A stretch of DNA of 64,000 nucleotides from a bacterium 1xD8-48 (GTDB taxonomy: Bacteria > Bacillota > Clostridia > Lachnospirales > Lachnospiraceae), in NCBI GenBank assembly GCA_009917455.1, contig QZDS01000028.1, positions 1 to 64,000 of the forward strand. Direction: 5' to 3'. Made by a program: the position numbers and the translations under genes. Shown one piece after another: positions 1-8,730 of this stretch; the stretch's first letter is position 1; the number at the start of each line of letters is the position of its first letter. Under the pieces are notes generated by a model that was given only the letters and a program-made list of their open reading frames with translations, searched no databases and was not told where the DNA came from.

Positions 1-95
1 AAGTGGGTGATTTTTGAAAAATAGGTTCTGAAAGCCCCATGAAATAAGGGCTGAAGATTCCGAGAAGTTATAAAAATATAAAGGAGGAAAAAGTT

Positions 96-1739
96 ATGTT
101 TAAGAAAAAAGGAAAGGTTTTGTCATTATTGCTGGCGCTGGTCATGCTGACGACTGTACTTGGCGCCTGCGGTTCCGGTGATTCCGGCAAGGAAAAGGAT
201 ACGGGCGCGCCTGCAGATACGCAGACGGAAAGCCGGTCTGATGGAGAAGAGGCGGCGGACGCCCGGACCGAAACGGAAGAGGCATCCGGCACAGAGGAAG
301 CAGGGCCCGATATTTCCGAGGAGGTTACGCTCGTTATGTATTTAATCGGCGACCGTCCCGTGGACAACGACGAGGTATTTGCAAAGATTAACGAACGTTT
401 AAAAGCGGAAATCAACGCGACAATCGACGTGAAGTTTATGAGCTGGGGCGAATACGAGCAGAAATACCCTCTGATTTTTGCTTCAGGCGAGGACTGGGAC
501 ATCATTTACACGGCTGACTGGTGCTTCTATAACGCACAGGCTACCAAACAGGGATTTTATGAGATTACGCGGGAAGCGCTGGAGACCTACGCGCCGATGA
601 GTGCGGAAACAATGTATCCCGAAGCATGGGAGCAGGCAAAGGTTGACGATAAAGTTTACATGCTTCCTATGAATTACAAGGAAATTACAGCTTATGTTTA
701 CATGGTAAGAGGCGACCTGATGGATAAGTACGGCATTACTTCCGTTGCGTCACTGGACGAAGCGGAAGCTTATATGGACGCCATTGTGGCTAACGAGCCT
801 TCGCTGATTCCTATTGATGTAGGTTCCGATTACGACAAGCTTTTCCTTTTCGACCGTATGTGGAAGAAGGCGAACTGGGAGAGCGAGGAGAAGGTAATCG
901 GTATCGGACCTTGGCAGGTAATGGCAAGCGTAAGCGAGGTTGACGACGGCGCTGCGGTTGTGGGTAATTATGACCAGAAGACGTTCCAGGATACAATCGC
1001 ACGTTTGAAGGACTGGAAAGACCGCGGATTCTGGAGCAAGAATGCGGTTGTCAACACACAGAATAACACGGAAAGCTTCCAGGCGGGGCGGTCCGCTCTG
1101 GCAATGATGAACGGCAATACGGCAAAGAGCGTTTACGCGTCTGTTACGGCAGAGCATCCCGAATGGGACGTACGCGTATTTGACGCACAGGACGGCGTAC
1201 CTCCGGTACTCAATTCTTATCTTGCAAACGGTATGAGTATCTTTTCAAAGTCCAAAAATCCGGAGCGGGCTTTAATGGCGCTTGACTATCTGCGCAATGA
1301 TAAAGAAGTAAACAGCCTGTTCTGCTATGGAATCGAAGGAAAACACTGGGAAGCGTCAGGAGACCAGGCATTGGTATCCCTTCCCGACAGCGCAAATTAT
1401 GCCTATGACGGCAACTGCAACTGGGGCGTAAGAAACGATGCCAACTGGCGTGTGATTGAAGGCGGAATCCCGAATCTGCAGGAATTAAATAAGAGCTGGC
1501 AGGAAACCGCCAGAAGCGAGCGTTACCAGACATTTGTATTTAACGATGAATCCGTAAAGAACGAGATAGCCGCTATGGGTGAAATTTTCGACACGGATTA
1601 CAAGCTTCTGGGACTTGGCTTTACGGATGACCCGGAGGCGGACATTGCAAAGCTTCGGGAAAAGATGGAAGCGGCAGGAGCACAGAAAGTTTTTGATGAA
1701 CTGCAGAAGCAGGCGCTGGAATTTCTGGCGGCGCAATGA
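96..1739 (+). CDS. ABC transporter substrate-binding lipoprotein
   Basis: This is an extracellular solute-binding protein that would deliver a ligand, probably an oligosaccharide, to an ABC importer. A type II signal peptide ends in the lipobox LGAC near residue 25. An acidic Ser/Thr/Glu-rich linker follows to about residue 75, and then the two-lobed binding fold. The last 100 residues (about 450-547) resemble the DUF3502 domain seen in LplA-type binding proteins. A GGAGG ribosome site precedes the ATG. The length of 547 aa is normal for this group. No permease or ATPase gene lies downstream and a terminator follows directly, so the partners are probably upstream of the window or encoded elsewhere. 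The family call is strong; the ligand is not determinable. Confidence 0.9.
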   Translation: MFKKKGKVLSLLLALVMLTTVLGACGSGDSGKEKDTGAPADTQTESRSDGEEAADARTETEEASGTEEAGPDISEEVTLVMYLIGDRPVDNDEVFAKINERLKAEINATIDVKFMSWGEYEQKYPLIFASGEDWDIIYTADWCFYNAQATKQGFYEITREALETYAPMSAETMYPEAWEQAKVDDKVYMLPMNYKEITAYVYMVRGDLMDKYGITSVASLDEAEAYMDAIVANEPSLIPIDVGSDYDKLFLFDRMWKKANWESEEKVIGIGPWQVMASVSEVDDGAAVVGNYDQKTFQDTIARLKDWKDRGFWSKNAVVNTQNNTESFQAGRSALAMMNGNTAKSVYASVTAEHPEWDVRVFDAQDGVPPVLNSYLANGMSIFSKSKNPERALMALDYLRNDKEVNSLFCYGIEGKHWEASGDQALVSLPDSANYAYDGNCNWGVRNDANWRVIEGGIPNLQELNKSWQETARSERYQTFVFNDESVKNEIAAMGEIFDTDYKLLGLGFTDDPEADIAKLREKMEAAGAQKVFDELQKQALEFLAAQ

Positions 1740-1809
1740 AAGTCGTTACATTGACGGCTGCGGTTCGTTCCTTAAAGATTACAGGTTAAATGAAATATGC
1801 GAATCAACG

Positions 1810-1838
1810 GGCCGGGGGTATACCTCCGGCCTGTTTTT
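1810..1838 (+). terminator. rho-independent terminator after the solute-binding gene
   Basis: GGCCGG pairs with CCGGCC around an inner GGTATACC, followed by five T residues. It separates the transporter gene from cwlD. Confidence 0.85.
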
Positions 1839-1865
1839 CATACATATGGAATAAAGTATAATTGA

Positions 1866-2495
1866 ATGAGGCGTGGCGTGACGGACAATCAGAACAGGGT
1901 TTTAAAGCTGGTAATGGCGGGGATACTGCTGTTTTCCATGTTTGTGGTGGCGAGAGAGGGGGCGGCCTACGTTAATTCCCGGCAGGTGGAAAGCAAAAAG
2001 GATATTTGCGTGGTGATAGACGCGGGGCATGGCGGCTCCGACCCCGGAAAGGTGGGAGTCAACGACCAGTTGGAGAAGGACATCAATTTAAAAGTTGCAA
2101 AGATTTTAAAGCAGTTTCTGCAGTCGGAGGGAATAAATGTGGTGATGACCCGGGAAGGGGACGACGGCCTGTACGATGAAAATGCTTCCAATAAAAAGGT
2201 ACAGGATATGAAGAAAAGGCTGGAAATTATTGAGGAGGCGGACCCGGAGCTGGTGGTCAGTATCCACCAGAACAGCTACCATGAGGAATATGTGAAAGGA
2301 GCTCAGGTGTTTTATTATGCCACCAGCCAGAACAGCAAACGGCTTGCAGACATTATTCAGGAGCAGCTAAAGAGCCTTGATTCCGAAAACCACAGGGAGG
2401 CAAAGGGAAACGACAGCTATTTCCTGCTGAAAAAGACTTCCAAACCGATTGTGATTGTGGAGTATTGTGTTTCAGACAGACAAAACGGTTTATAA
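1866..2495 (+). pseudogene. cwlD: cwlD N-acetylmuramoyl-L-alanine amidase, 5' part interrupted by an element
   Basis: CwlD is the amidase that, with PdaA, makes muramic-delta-lactam in the spore cortex. There is one N-terminal membrane segment (about 11-30), then an Amidase_3 domain with zinc ligands in DAGHGG, the E of EKDINL and the H of SIHQNS. The reading matches the family up to codon 199 (GAG, 2460-2462). The family would continue with CGFLSN, but the frame instead runs 11 codons into foreign DNA and stops at 2495. The last conserved Glu is kept, while the 38 residues after it are lost. The missing part is found intact at 10754-10873. The joined protein would be 237 aa, the length I recall for B. 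subtilis CwlD. Whether the truncated form is active is unknown; the domain is incomplete. Confidence 0.92.
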
Positions 2496-4139
2496 TTACA
2501 ATCTTTTGTATACAAATAAATCCTTTGATTTCCAGGTGATTTCAATAGAATCCGAAGAATTTACAACGACTTTGTTTACAAATAGATTAACGGCGTTCTG
2601 AGTCAGAGTTTCCAGTCTGGTTATCTCCAGAAGCGGCTCTGACTCATTTCTTTTCTGTTTTGCAGACAAAACTGCGGATTCTATAGCGTATAACTTTTCT
2701 TCTGTTTCACTCCTTTCCGAGTCAAGCTCTTCGTTGGCAGATGATATGGCATTTTTTTGCCTGACAAATTGTTCCTTGCTTATGTTCCCGGCTCTGTATT
2801 CTTCATAGAGGCGGGGAACTTTACCTTTATTCTGTTCCAATAGCCGTGAAATTGCCCGCAGTCTGCCCTGGAGCCGTTCCCTGTCTGATTCTGGCAACGA
2901 CATCTGTTTGTCCCAAATCAGCTGAACCTGAACCTGTAGGGGGCGCAGTACCTGTTCCTTTAGAAATTCGTCTTTCACGGAATGTAAGCTGCACGTTCCG
3001 CCGCCAGACGGTCTTGCATGGGGACAATAGTACACTGCATGGATTTGAGAATTGCGTTTTCGGACTTCATGTTTTAGCCTGCATCCACAATGGCCGCAGA
3101 AAATCTTCTGGTAAAACAGGTTTTCGTTCTTTTGTCGGTTGTCAGTATGGACAGTCCTGCGATTACGGATAATGGCAGCTGCCTGGAGGAATGTGTTCCG
3201 GTCAATAATGGCCTCATGGGTATTCCTGACAACCACATAATCTTCCGCTTTCTGCCGCTTGAATTTTCTGCTGCCTGTACCTTTTACCTGTACACGGTTG
3301 TTGACAGTCGCCCCGGTCATTGTTTCGTCCTGTAGAATTTTTGTAATCTGTGCAGGTTTCCAAAACTGGGACATCAGTTGCTCCTCTGTGAAGCCGCCGC
3401 ATTGAAAGCCATAAAATTTGTGCAATCTTTGTGCAGGAGTGGGAATGAGCAGTTCATTTAACCGCTGTGCAATCTGAACGGGTTTCCATCCGGAAAGCGT
3501 CAGACGGAAGATAGTCTTTACAACTTCTGCGGATTCAGGATCAACCTCCAGCCTGTGTCGGTCAGAAGGAGGAATAATGTATCCATATGGAGGTCTGGCT
3601 GCTACAAAGTCACCGCGTTGCTGCTGTACCCTCCTGATGCTCTTTACCTTGGCGGATAAGTCCCTGCTGTAATAATCATAAATCACATTTTTGAATGCCA
3701 TTTCAAGTCCAGGAGTATTCCCGGAATATTCGATGCTGTCAAAGGAATCGTTGATGGCTATGAACCGTATTCCCATTAAAGGGAAAATCTGTTCTATATA
3801 ATAGCCGGTTTCGATATAATTCCGTCCGAATCGTGACATGTCTTTTACGATAATGGAACCTATCTTACCCTCGGAGACCAACTGAAAAATTTCCTGAATT
3901 GCAGGTCGTTCAAAATTTGTACCGGAATAACCGTCATCCAGGAACTCCCTTATGTGCATCTGTCTCAGCTCGGGGTTTGATTCAATATGGCTGTATATCA
4001 GCCGGCGCTGTGCGCTGATGCTGGTGCTTTCGTCCTTCAGGATATTCTGCTCCAGGTCAAAATCTTCATTGGATACCCTTAGATAGCAGGCAAGGATATT
4101 TTCTCCTGTAAGATTTTCAGCAGAATGATGATTTCTCAT
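2496..4139 (-). CDS. large serine recombinase 1
   Basis: This is a site-specific DNA recombinase of the large serine family. The N-terminal resolvase domain has the catalytic Ser in YLRVSNED and the motif KDMSRFGRNYIE. It is followed by the recombinase domain (PPYGY) and a zinc ribbon (CGHCGCRL with a later YYCPHAR), then a coiled coil. The start was chosen at 4139 (MRNHHS, 547 aa), because the region upstream lies inside the next recombinase gene and lacks homology. It overlaps recombinase 2 by 23 bases, which suggests translational coupling. Its stop lies 35 bases from the left element end, directly against the stop of the interrupted amidase frame. It probably works with the other two recombinases in integration or excision; which one acts in which step is not visible. 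Confidence 0.92.
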   Translation of the reverse strand: MRNHHSAENLTGENILACYLRVSNEDFDLEQNILKDESTSISAQRRLIYSHIESNPELRQMHIREFLDDGYSGTNFERPAIQEIFQLVSEGKIGSIIVKDMSRFGRNYIETGYYIEQIFPLMGIRFIAINDSFDSIEYSGNTPGLEMAFKNVIYDYYSRDLSAKVKSIRRVQQQRGDFVAARPPYGYIIPPSDRHRLEVDPESAEVVKTIFRLTLSGWKPVQIAQRLNELLIPTPAQRLHKFYGFQCGGFTEEQLMSQFWKPAQITKILQDETMTGATVNNRVQVKGTGSRKFKRQKAEDYVVVRNTHEAIIDRNTFLQAAAIIRNRRTVHTDNRQKNENLFYQKIFCGHCGCRLKHEVRKRNSQIHAVYYCPHARPSGGGTCSLHSVKDEFLKEQVLRPLQVQVQLIWDKQMSLPESDRERLQGRLRAISRLLEQNKGKVPRLYEEYRAGNISKEQFVRQKNAISSANEELDSERSETEEKLYAIESAVLSAKQKRNESEPLLEITRLETLTQNAVNLFVNKVVVNSSDSIEITWKSKDLFVYKRL

Positions 4140-5175
4140 GGCAGCGCCCCGCTTTCCCGGAATCTGACCTGTTTTTCTCCAGCTCCCGTGTACAGATATG
4201 CCGGACCTCAAAGAAGGCTTCACGGCTTATGATGGCCTCATGGGTATTTTCTGTAATTGTCCAGTCTTCGCAGGGGATATTTCTGACTTTGGTCAGGTTC
4301 CTGGAGAGGTTTTTCCGCTTTTTGCCCATTGCCAGATCCCCGGTATAAGTGCGGTTGCTTAAGATGACTTTGACGGTAATGCCCTGCCAAATGCTGTTTT
4401 CATAGCGCGGAGCCTTTACCGCTCCCATCAGAAACTGATAACGCATCGGCGCCGGAGTATTGCTCTCATTTAAGAGACGGGCAATATGGGAATTACCCAT
4501 GCCGTCGAGCTTCCACTGAAAAATCTGCCGCACAACAGGCGCAGTTTCCGGGTTGATGATTAAATGGTGCGGGTCTGCGGGATCTTTGCAGTAGCCATAG
4601 GGCGGTACATTCCCATAATATAATCCGTTTTTTCGCTGGAGTTCCTTTGCCGTAAATATTTTGCGGGAAATGTCCTTTGCATAGGCTTCATTCACAATGC
4701 CTTTTATCATGGTGTCCAACGGCTGCAGAGCGCTGCTCTCCAGCTTTTTTGAATCATAGTTGTCATTGACGGCTATGAAGCGTACATTTAGGACCGGGAA
4801 TATCGTCTCAAGATAATTCCCGGTTTCAATATAGTTCCTCCCAAATCGTGACAAATCTTTTACCACAATACAGGTAATCCGTTCCCTTCTGACATCTTCC
4901 ATCAGACGGTTCCATTCCGGCCTGTCAAAGTTTGTCCCGGTTTCCCCGTTGTCAGAGTAAATGTCTACAATTTTTAAGTCGTTTTGTTTTCTGGCGTAGT
5001 CTAGCAGCAAATCTCTCTGATTATTCAGTTTTTCGCCCTTTGCAGATTCCTCGCCGGATATGCGCAGATATAAACCTGCAGGCATCAGCCCTGACGTACC
5101 ATCCGGGACGAAAGAAACGACGCTGGAATCCATGGCAGCTGTGTCCGTAATCCTGCCTTTTCTTTTATGCGGCAT
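4117..5175 (-). CDS. large serine recombinase 2, short form
   Basis: This is a second serine recombinase with the catalytic Ser in YLRISGEE, KDLSRFGRNYIETGNYLE and the recombinase-domain motif PPYGYCK. It ends at about 352 aa, just after the NTHEAIISREAFFEVR motif. It therefore lacks the zinc ribbon and long coiled coil present in its two neighbours (547 and 551 aa). A GGGAGG ribosome site fixes the start at 5175, four bases after the recombinase 3 stop. It may be a decayed copy or a deliberately short subunit acting with the others. The conserved catalytic domain and intact coupling favour a functional gene, but this is inference. Confidence 0.88.
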   Translation of the reverse strand: MPHKRKGRITDTAAMDSSVVSFVPDGTSGLMPAGLYLRISGEESAKGEKLNNQRDLLLDYARKQNDLKIVDIYSDNGETGTNFDRPEWNRLMEDVRRERITCIVVKDLSRFGRNYIETGNYLETIFPVLNVRFIAVNDNYDSKKLESSALQPLDTMIKGIVNEAYAKDISRKIFTAKELQRKNGLYYGNVPPYGYCKDPADPHHLIINPETAPVVRQIFQWKLDGMGNSHIARLLNESNTPAPMRYQFLMGAVKAPRYENSIWQGITVKVILSNRTYTGDLAMGKKRKNLSRNLTKVRNIPCEDWTITENTHEAIISREAFFEVRHICTRELEKNRSDSGKAGRCHEKSSFC

Positions 5176-5179
5176 CAGT

Positions 5180-6835
5180 CTATACCTCCCTCGTAATGAG
5201 TTTATCAGAAACAGCGTCTGGCAGGAAAGGCAGCAGCCTTTCAAACTCATCTGGAAAACGGAAAACAATGTGTATCCGGTTTTTGGGGTAGATATATATT
5301 TTTTTTACCATAGATACCAGCATTTTACGGTTGAGAACAGGGGATTCCAAATATTTGCGGAACTCATCTATAAGGGACGTGTCTGCCATAAATGCGGCGG
5401 TCAGCCTGTTCTGCTGTTCAGTCATGTTATTCAATGCTTCAGCCAGTTCATCCAACTGCTCCTGGCAGGATTCCTTTAATTCCAAATATTCCTCTTTGTT
5501 TAGCAGGCCTCCATGGTAGTCTTCATAAAGGTCTGCAAGGAGCTGCCGATATTTCTGCATAGCATTTTCCGCATGTTCGAGTTCCTGCGTCAACGTCTTT
5601 ACTTTGGCTTGCTGTCCGGGCATGCTTTCCAGATGGGAAAGCATTTGCTCCATATCAGTCAGGTCATCTATGTATTGACGTAATGTGTTTAACACAGTCT
5701 GCTCCAGATAAGACTCGTTGATGCAGAATCCCCTGCAGCAGGTGGTGTGGTTGGAAAGATAACAGCCATAATAGAAATAACTTTTGTTTTTCTTTACCGT
5801 CTGCTTTCGGTTACAGCTTTGATTACAGTTGCCGCAGTATACAATGCCTGAGAAGGGATAGACGGTTTCCTGTCCGGCCGACTGGTGTGTATCCGTATCC
5901 ATTATGCTCCGGACCAGCTCAAAATCTTTTCGGCTGATAACTGCTTCGTGGGCATCTTCCTTGCGGAACCAGTCTTTCTGCGGCCTGGCAACAGGCTTCC
6001 GGATTTTATAATTGGGCCGATATGTCTTTCCCTGGAGCAGTGTGCCAGTATAAATTTCATTTTCAAGAATACGTCTCACTGTAGTGCCATACCACTTTGG
6101 CGTGCTGTATACCTGAAAAGCAGTTTGCGCACGGCTCCCGCTTTCCTGCTTGTATCTGATGGGTGTAGGCACCTTCATATGGTTTAATAAAGCAGCAATT
6201 TGCCGGTTGCCCTGTCCTTCAATTTTTTTGGCAAAAATGAGCCTTACAATATTTGCAGCGGGCTCATCTATGGCAAGCCTGGTTTTGTCCGTTTCTGAAC
6301 GCTTGTACCCATAGGGAACAGCAGGGCTTACAAAATCACCCTGCCTGCGCTTCACATCCAAATTGGAACGTACTTTTATGGATATATCCCGGCTATAGGC
6401 GTCATTGATCAAATTCTTAAACGGCAGAAGGAGCTGGTCGGAAGATGAGTTATTGTAAATGCTGTCATAATTATCATTGATGGCAATGAACCGGATGTCA
6501 AGGGCTGGAAAAACCCGTTCTATATAACGCCCGACTTCTATGTAATTGCGCCCAAACCGTGACAGGTCTTTAACAATAATACAGTTGATTTCTCTGTTTT
6601 TGATTCCTTCAAGCATTTCCTGAAAACCAGGCCGGTTGAAATTCACCCCGGTATACCCGTCATCGGAATAGTGTCTCACCAGACACAGTTCAGGGTGGCA
6701 TTCGGCATAGTGGTGAATCAGAGCCTTCTGGTTATTGATGCTGTCGCTTTCTTCTTTATCGCCATCCTCCTTTGAAAGGCGGGTGTAATCTGCCGCCATC
6801 CATTCTTTTCGTTCGTCATTTACATTCATGATCAT
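5180..6835 (-). CDS. large serine recombinase 3
   Basis: This is a full-length serine recombinase of about 551 aa. It has the catalytic Ser in YTRLSKEDG, KDLSRFGRNYIEVGRY and VPYGYKRS. The zinc ribbon is CGNCNQSC with a second half around GCYLSNHTTCCRGFC, and a coiled coil of about 100 residues precedes the C-terminus. It is first in the three-gene operon, with a GGAAAGG ribosome site upstream; 6835 and 6829 are both possible in-frame starts. It is the most complete of the trio and so the best candidate for the main integrase. Confidence 0.93.
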   Translation of the reverse strand: MIMNVNDERKEWMAADYTRLSKEDGDKEESDSINNQKALIHHYAECHPELCLVRHYSDDGYTGVNFNRPGFQEMLEGIKNREINCIIVKDLSRFGRNYIEVGRYIERVFPALDIRFIAINDNYDSIYNNSSSDQLLLPFKNLINDAYSRDISIKVRSNLDVKRRQGDFVSPAVPYGYKRSETDKTRLAIDEPAANIVRLIFAKKIEGQGNRQIAALLNHMKVPTPIRYKQESGSRAQTAFQVYSTPKWYGTTVRRILENEIYTGTLLQGKTYRPNYKIRKPVARPQKDWFRKEDAHEAVISRKDFELVRSIMDTDTHQSAGQETVYPFSGIVYCGNCNQSCNRKQTVKKNKSYFYYGCYLSNHTTCCRGFCINESYLEQTVLNTLRQYIDDLTDMEQMLSHLESMPGQQAKVKTLTQELEHAENAMQKYRQLLADLYEDYHGGLLNKEEYLELKESCQEQLDELAEALNNMTEQQNRLTAAFMADTSLIDEFRKYLESPVLNRKMLVSMVKKIYIYPKNRIHIVFRFPDEFERLLPFLPDAVSDKLITREV

Positions 6836-6864
6836 TCATCCTTTCCAAAAACAAATATTTCAGA

Positions 6865-7125
6865 TTATTCGCCGGGAGGCAGAGAACTAAAATAATCCTG
6901 AAGCAGATCCTGAAAGGAACCGCCTTCGCTGCAAAAAGAAACTTTAACAACAGTATTTTTACAGCGGAAACAATAAGGATTTTTTATGTCTCTGATAAAA
7001 TTTTGTATTCGGTCAGCCTTTTTCATAGTGGTGTCTATTTTGACATCATTGATGTCAACCAGATTCTGGATGTCAACTGCCTGAATATCTGTCTGGCATA
7101 AAAGATGCGTTTGCTGCTTATCCAT
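6865..7125 (-). CDS. small DUF6870-like protein of recombinase elements
   Basis: This 86-aa protein starts at MDKQQTHLL behind a GGAGG ribosome site. It contains a single CFRC cysteine pair within NPYCFRCKNTVV. I recall similar short proteins next to recombinase genes in Lachnospiraceae elements (DUF6870), but the name is from memory. It is probably the first gene of the recombinase operon, 30 bases upstream of recombinase 3. It could be a recombination directionality factor or regulator; nothing in the sequence proves that. Confidence 0.7.
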   Translation of the reverse strand: MDKQQTHLLCQTDIQAVDIQNLVDINDVKIDTTMKKADRIQNFIRDIKNPYCFRCKNTVVKVSFCSEGGSFQDLLQDYFSSLPPGE

Positions 7126-7392
7126 ATTTCCTCCATCTGTATATTCAATATAATCTATGCTTGTTAATAGTTGTCCTATTCCCAAAATGCACATACCTCC
7201 CGCCGGAACCCATATACATCCAGGGGTATGTGGACTGTATCCAGGTACTGTGCCATATGGGGATTCTGAAAGAGAACGGGGGGAAAGCGGACAGAGAAAA
7301 TAAATGTGCATTAAAAATGAGGTTTGGCTCAGCCAATGGAAACAGTTCACAGACATTCGCTGCATCCAGATAGCATTTCACAACAAAACAGG

Positions 7393-7421
7393 TTGCCTGA
7401 ATGATTCAGGCGGATTATAAT
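7393..7421 (+). promoter_or_regulatory. promoter with a palindromic operator, lipoprotein operon
   Basis: TTGCCT and TATAAT are spaced by 17 bases. A perfect palindrome, GCCTGAA-TGA-TTCAGGC (7395-7411), fills the spacer, where a repressor would block polymerase. The lipoprotein ATG is 36 bases downstream. The 7126-7392 stretch upstream holds no convincing gene. Confidence 0.6.
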
Positions 7422-7457
7422 GGCTATTATTTCTATGATGATAAACAGGAGGTACTT

Positions 7458-8015
7458 ATGAAACTAAAAAAACTAATGATATTGTTCGGCACTGTCTGTA
7501 TATTGAATACAATGGCCGTAGGCTGCGGCTCCGCTACAGAATCTGCTGTTAAAACAGAAGAAGCCCGGTCAGGTGAAATATTGCCGGAAGAAGAAACTGA
7601 CACGTCATCAAAAGATAATGACAAAGGAACAGCGGAGTCACAGGAAAATACATCGGGAAAATGGCAGGTTTTAGAACCGGATATTGCTGCCGCCGTTGAT
7701 GCGGATTTCCTTGGAAAAGTTTGGAAGATGGAAGAGGATTCATTTTTCATTGTGGAAAAGGGAGTAAAAATTCTTGAAGACGGTTCCCTGTCATACAGTT
7801 CTCCAAGCTCTAATGCCGATATCCCTGATTCCCGGTTGATTCATGTGATTTTTGAAGAGGATACCAGTTTTTATATAAGAAACATTGGTGGAGATGGAGA
7901 AAACCAGGAGTACGAAGAGGCTGGATTTCAGGACTTAAAGGAACATATGTCGGTTGAAATGAAAGGTAGTTTTGTAAATGATGAATTTCATGCCACAGAA
8001 ATACGGTTCTTTTAG
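7458..8015 (+). CDS. small lipoprotein A of the cwlD element
   Basis: This exported lipoprotein of 185 aa has a basic start, a hydrophobic stretch and the lipobox AVGC near residue 23. An acidic Ser/Thr/Glu-rich linker runs to about residue 65, followed by a compact domain of mostly predicted beta strands. ATG 7458 was chosen because it follows AGGAGG. The next gene has the same layout and a similar C-terminal pattern, so the two may be diverged duplicates. I do not recognise the family. Its place before a sensor kinase suggests a role in the signalling cargo, but this is a guess. Confidence 0.75.
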   Translation: MKLKKLMILFGTVCILNTMAVGCGSATESAVKTEEARSGEILPEEETDTSSKDNDKGTAESQENTSGKWQVLEPDIAAAVDADFLGKVWKMEEDSFFIVEKGVKILEDGSLSYSSPSSNADIPDSRLIHVIFEEDTSFYIRNIGGDGENQEYEEAGFQDLKEHMSVEMKGSFVNDEFHATEIRFF

Positions 8016-8032
8016 AATATGGGAGGAAAATT

Positions 8033-8536
8033 ATGAAAAAGAAATTTATACTGATTTTTATGATTGCTTTGGCAATGGGGATGACCGCCTGCTCATCAGA
8101 ATCAGAAGGGGATGCCGTATCTGCAGAGAATGATTCCCGGCAGGAAACGGATAAGGAAGAAACTGCAGATACGAAAACGACAGCAACAGAAACGAATGAT
8201 GTGGAACCGCCAAAGTCGGAGATTACAGAAGAGGATGGTAAAGCTTCTCCGGAAGACGAAGAAAACACAGATTGCGATCCCATTGCCGGAATTGTTGAAA
8301 AGTATGAAGGTAACACAATCACAATCAAAAATCCGGATGATGACATGCTTTATTATTTTTCCACGGAGAATGCCCGGATACTGGAAGGATTTTCCACGGA
8401 GAGTGCTCAGGAAGCGGAAGGAGACCCCTTGATTGCCGTGGGCGATAAAGTAGAAATCAGTTACCGGGGACTGATTGATTTTGATGAAGAGCACCCAGAT
8501 GAAGCTGTTAAGATTGTAGTGATTACAGCTGAATAA
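8033..8536 (+). CDS. small lipoprotein B of the cwlD element
   Basis: This 167-aa lipoprotein has the lipobox MTAC at about residue 20 and then a low-complexity acidic linker. Its C-terminal domain of about 75 residues contains GIVEKYEGNTITIKNP and ends VGDKVEISYRG, a pattern typical of a small OB-like or barrel domain in exported Firmicute proteins. It starts 17 bases after lipoprotein A with a GGGAGG site, so the two are co-transcribed. The function is unknown. Confidence 0.75.
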   Translation: MKKKFILIFMIALAMGMTACSSESEGDAVSAENDSRQETDKEETADTKTTATETNDVEPPKSEITEEDGKASPEDEENTDCDPIAGIVEKYEGNTITIKNPDDDMLYYFSTENARILEGFSTESAQEAEGDPLIAVGDKVEISYRGLIDFDEEHPDEAVKIVVITAE

Positions 8537-8601
8537 CTTTTTTGACACAGGAATAAAGTATTTATCTTTTGCTGCTGATGATATAATGGCGAGGAGGTGG
8601 C

Positions 8602-8703
8602 GAAGAGCTGTTAAGCTACAATAGGCAGCTTGATATCCTGTTTCCGGATATCCGGTTGAAGGACATGGACGGTATTGTTCTGCAGTATATGAAAAATATG
8701 TAA
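8602..8703 (+). pseudogene. response-regulator receiver remnant
   Basis: About 33 codons read as the middle of a receiver domain: LDILFPDIRLKDMDGIVL contains the phosphoacceptor-type Asp region and the conserved MDG. There is no start codon in frame and it stops at 8701-8703, just ahead of the kinase gene. It looks like the leftover of the LytTR-type regulator that usually pairs with a GHKL kinase, after deletion of the rest. Confidence 0.6.
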
Positions 8704-8730
8704 GAGTATTTACTTGTGGTGGCTGGTAAC

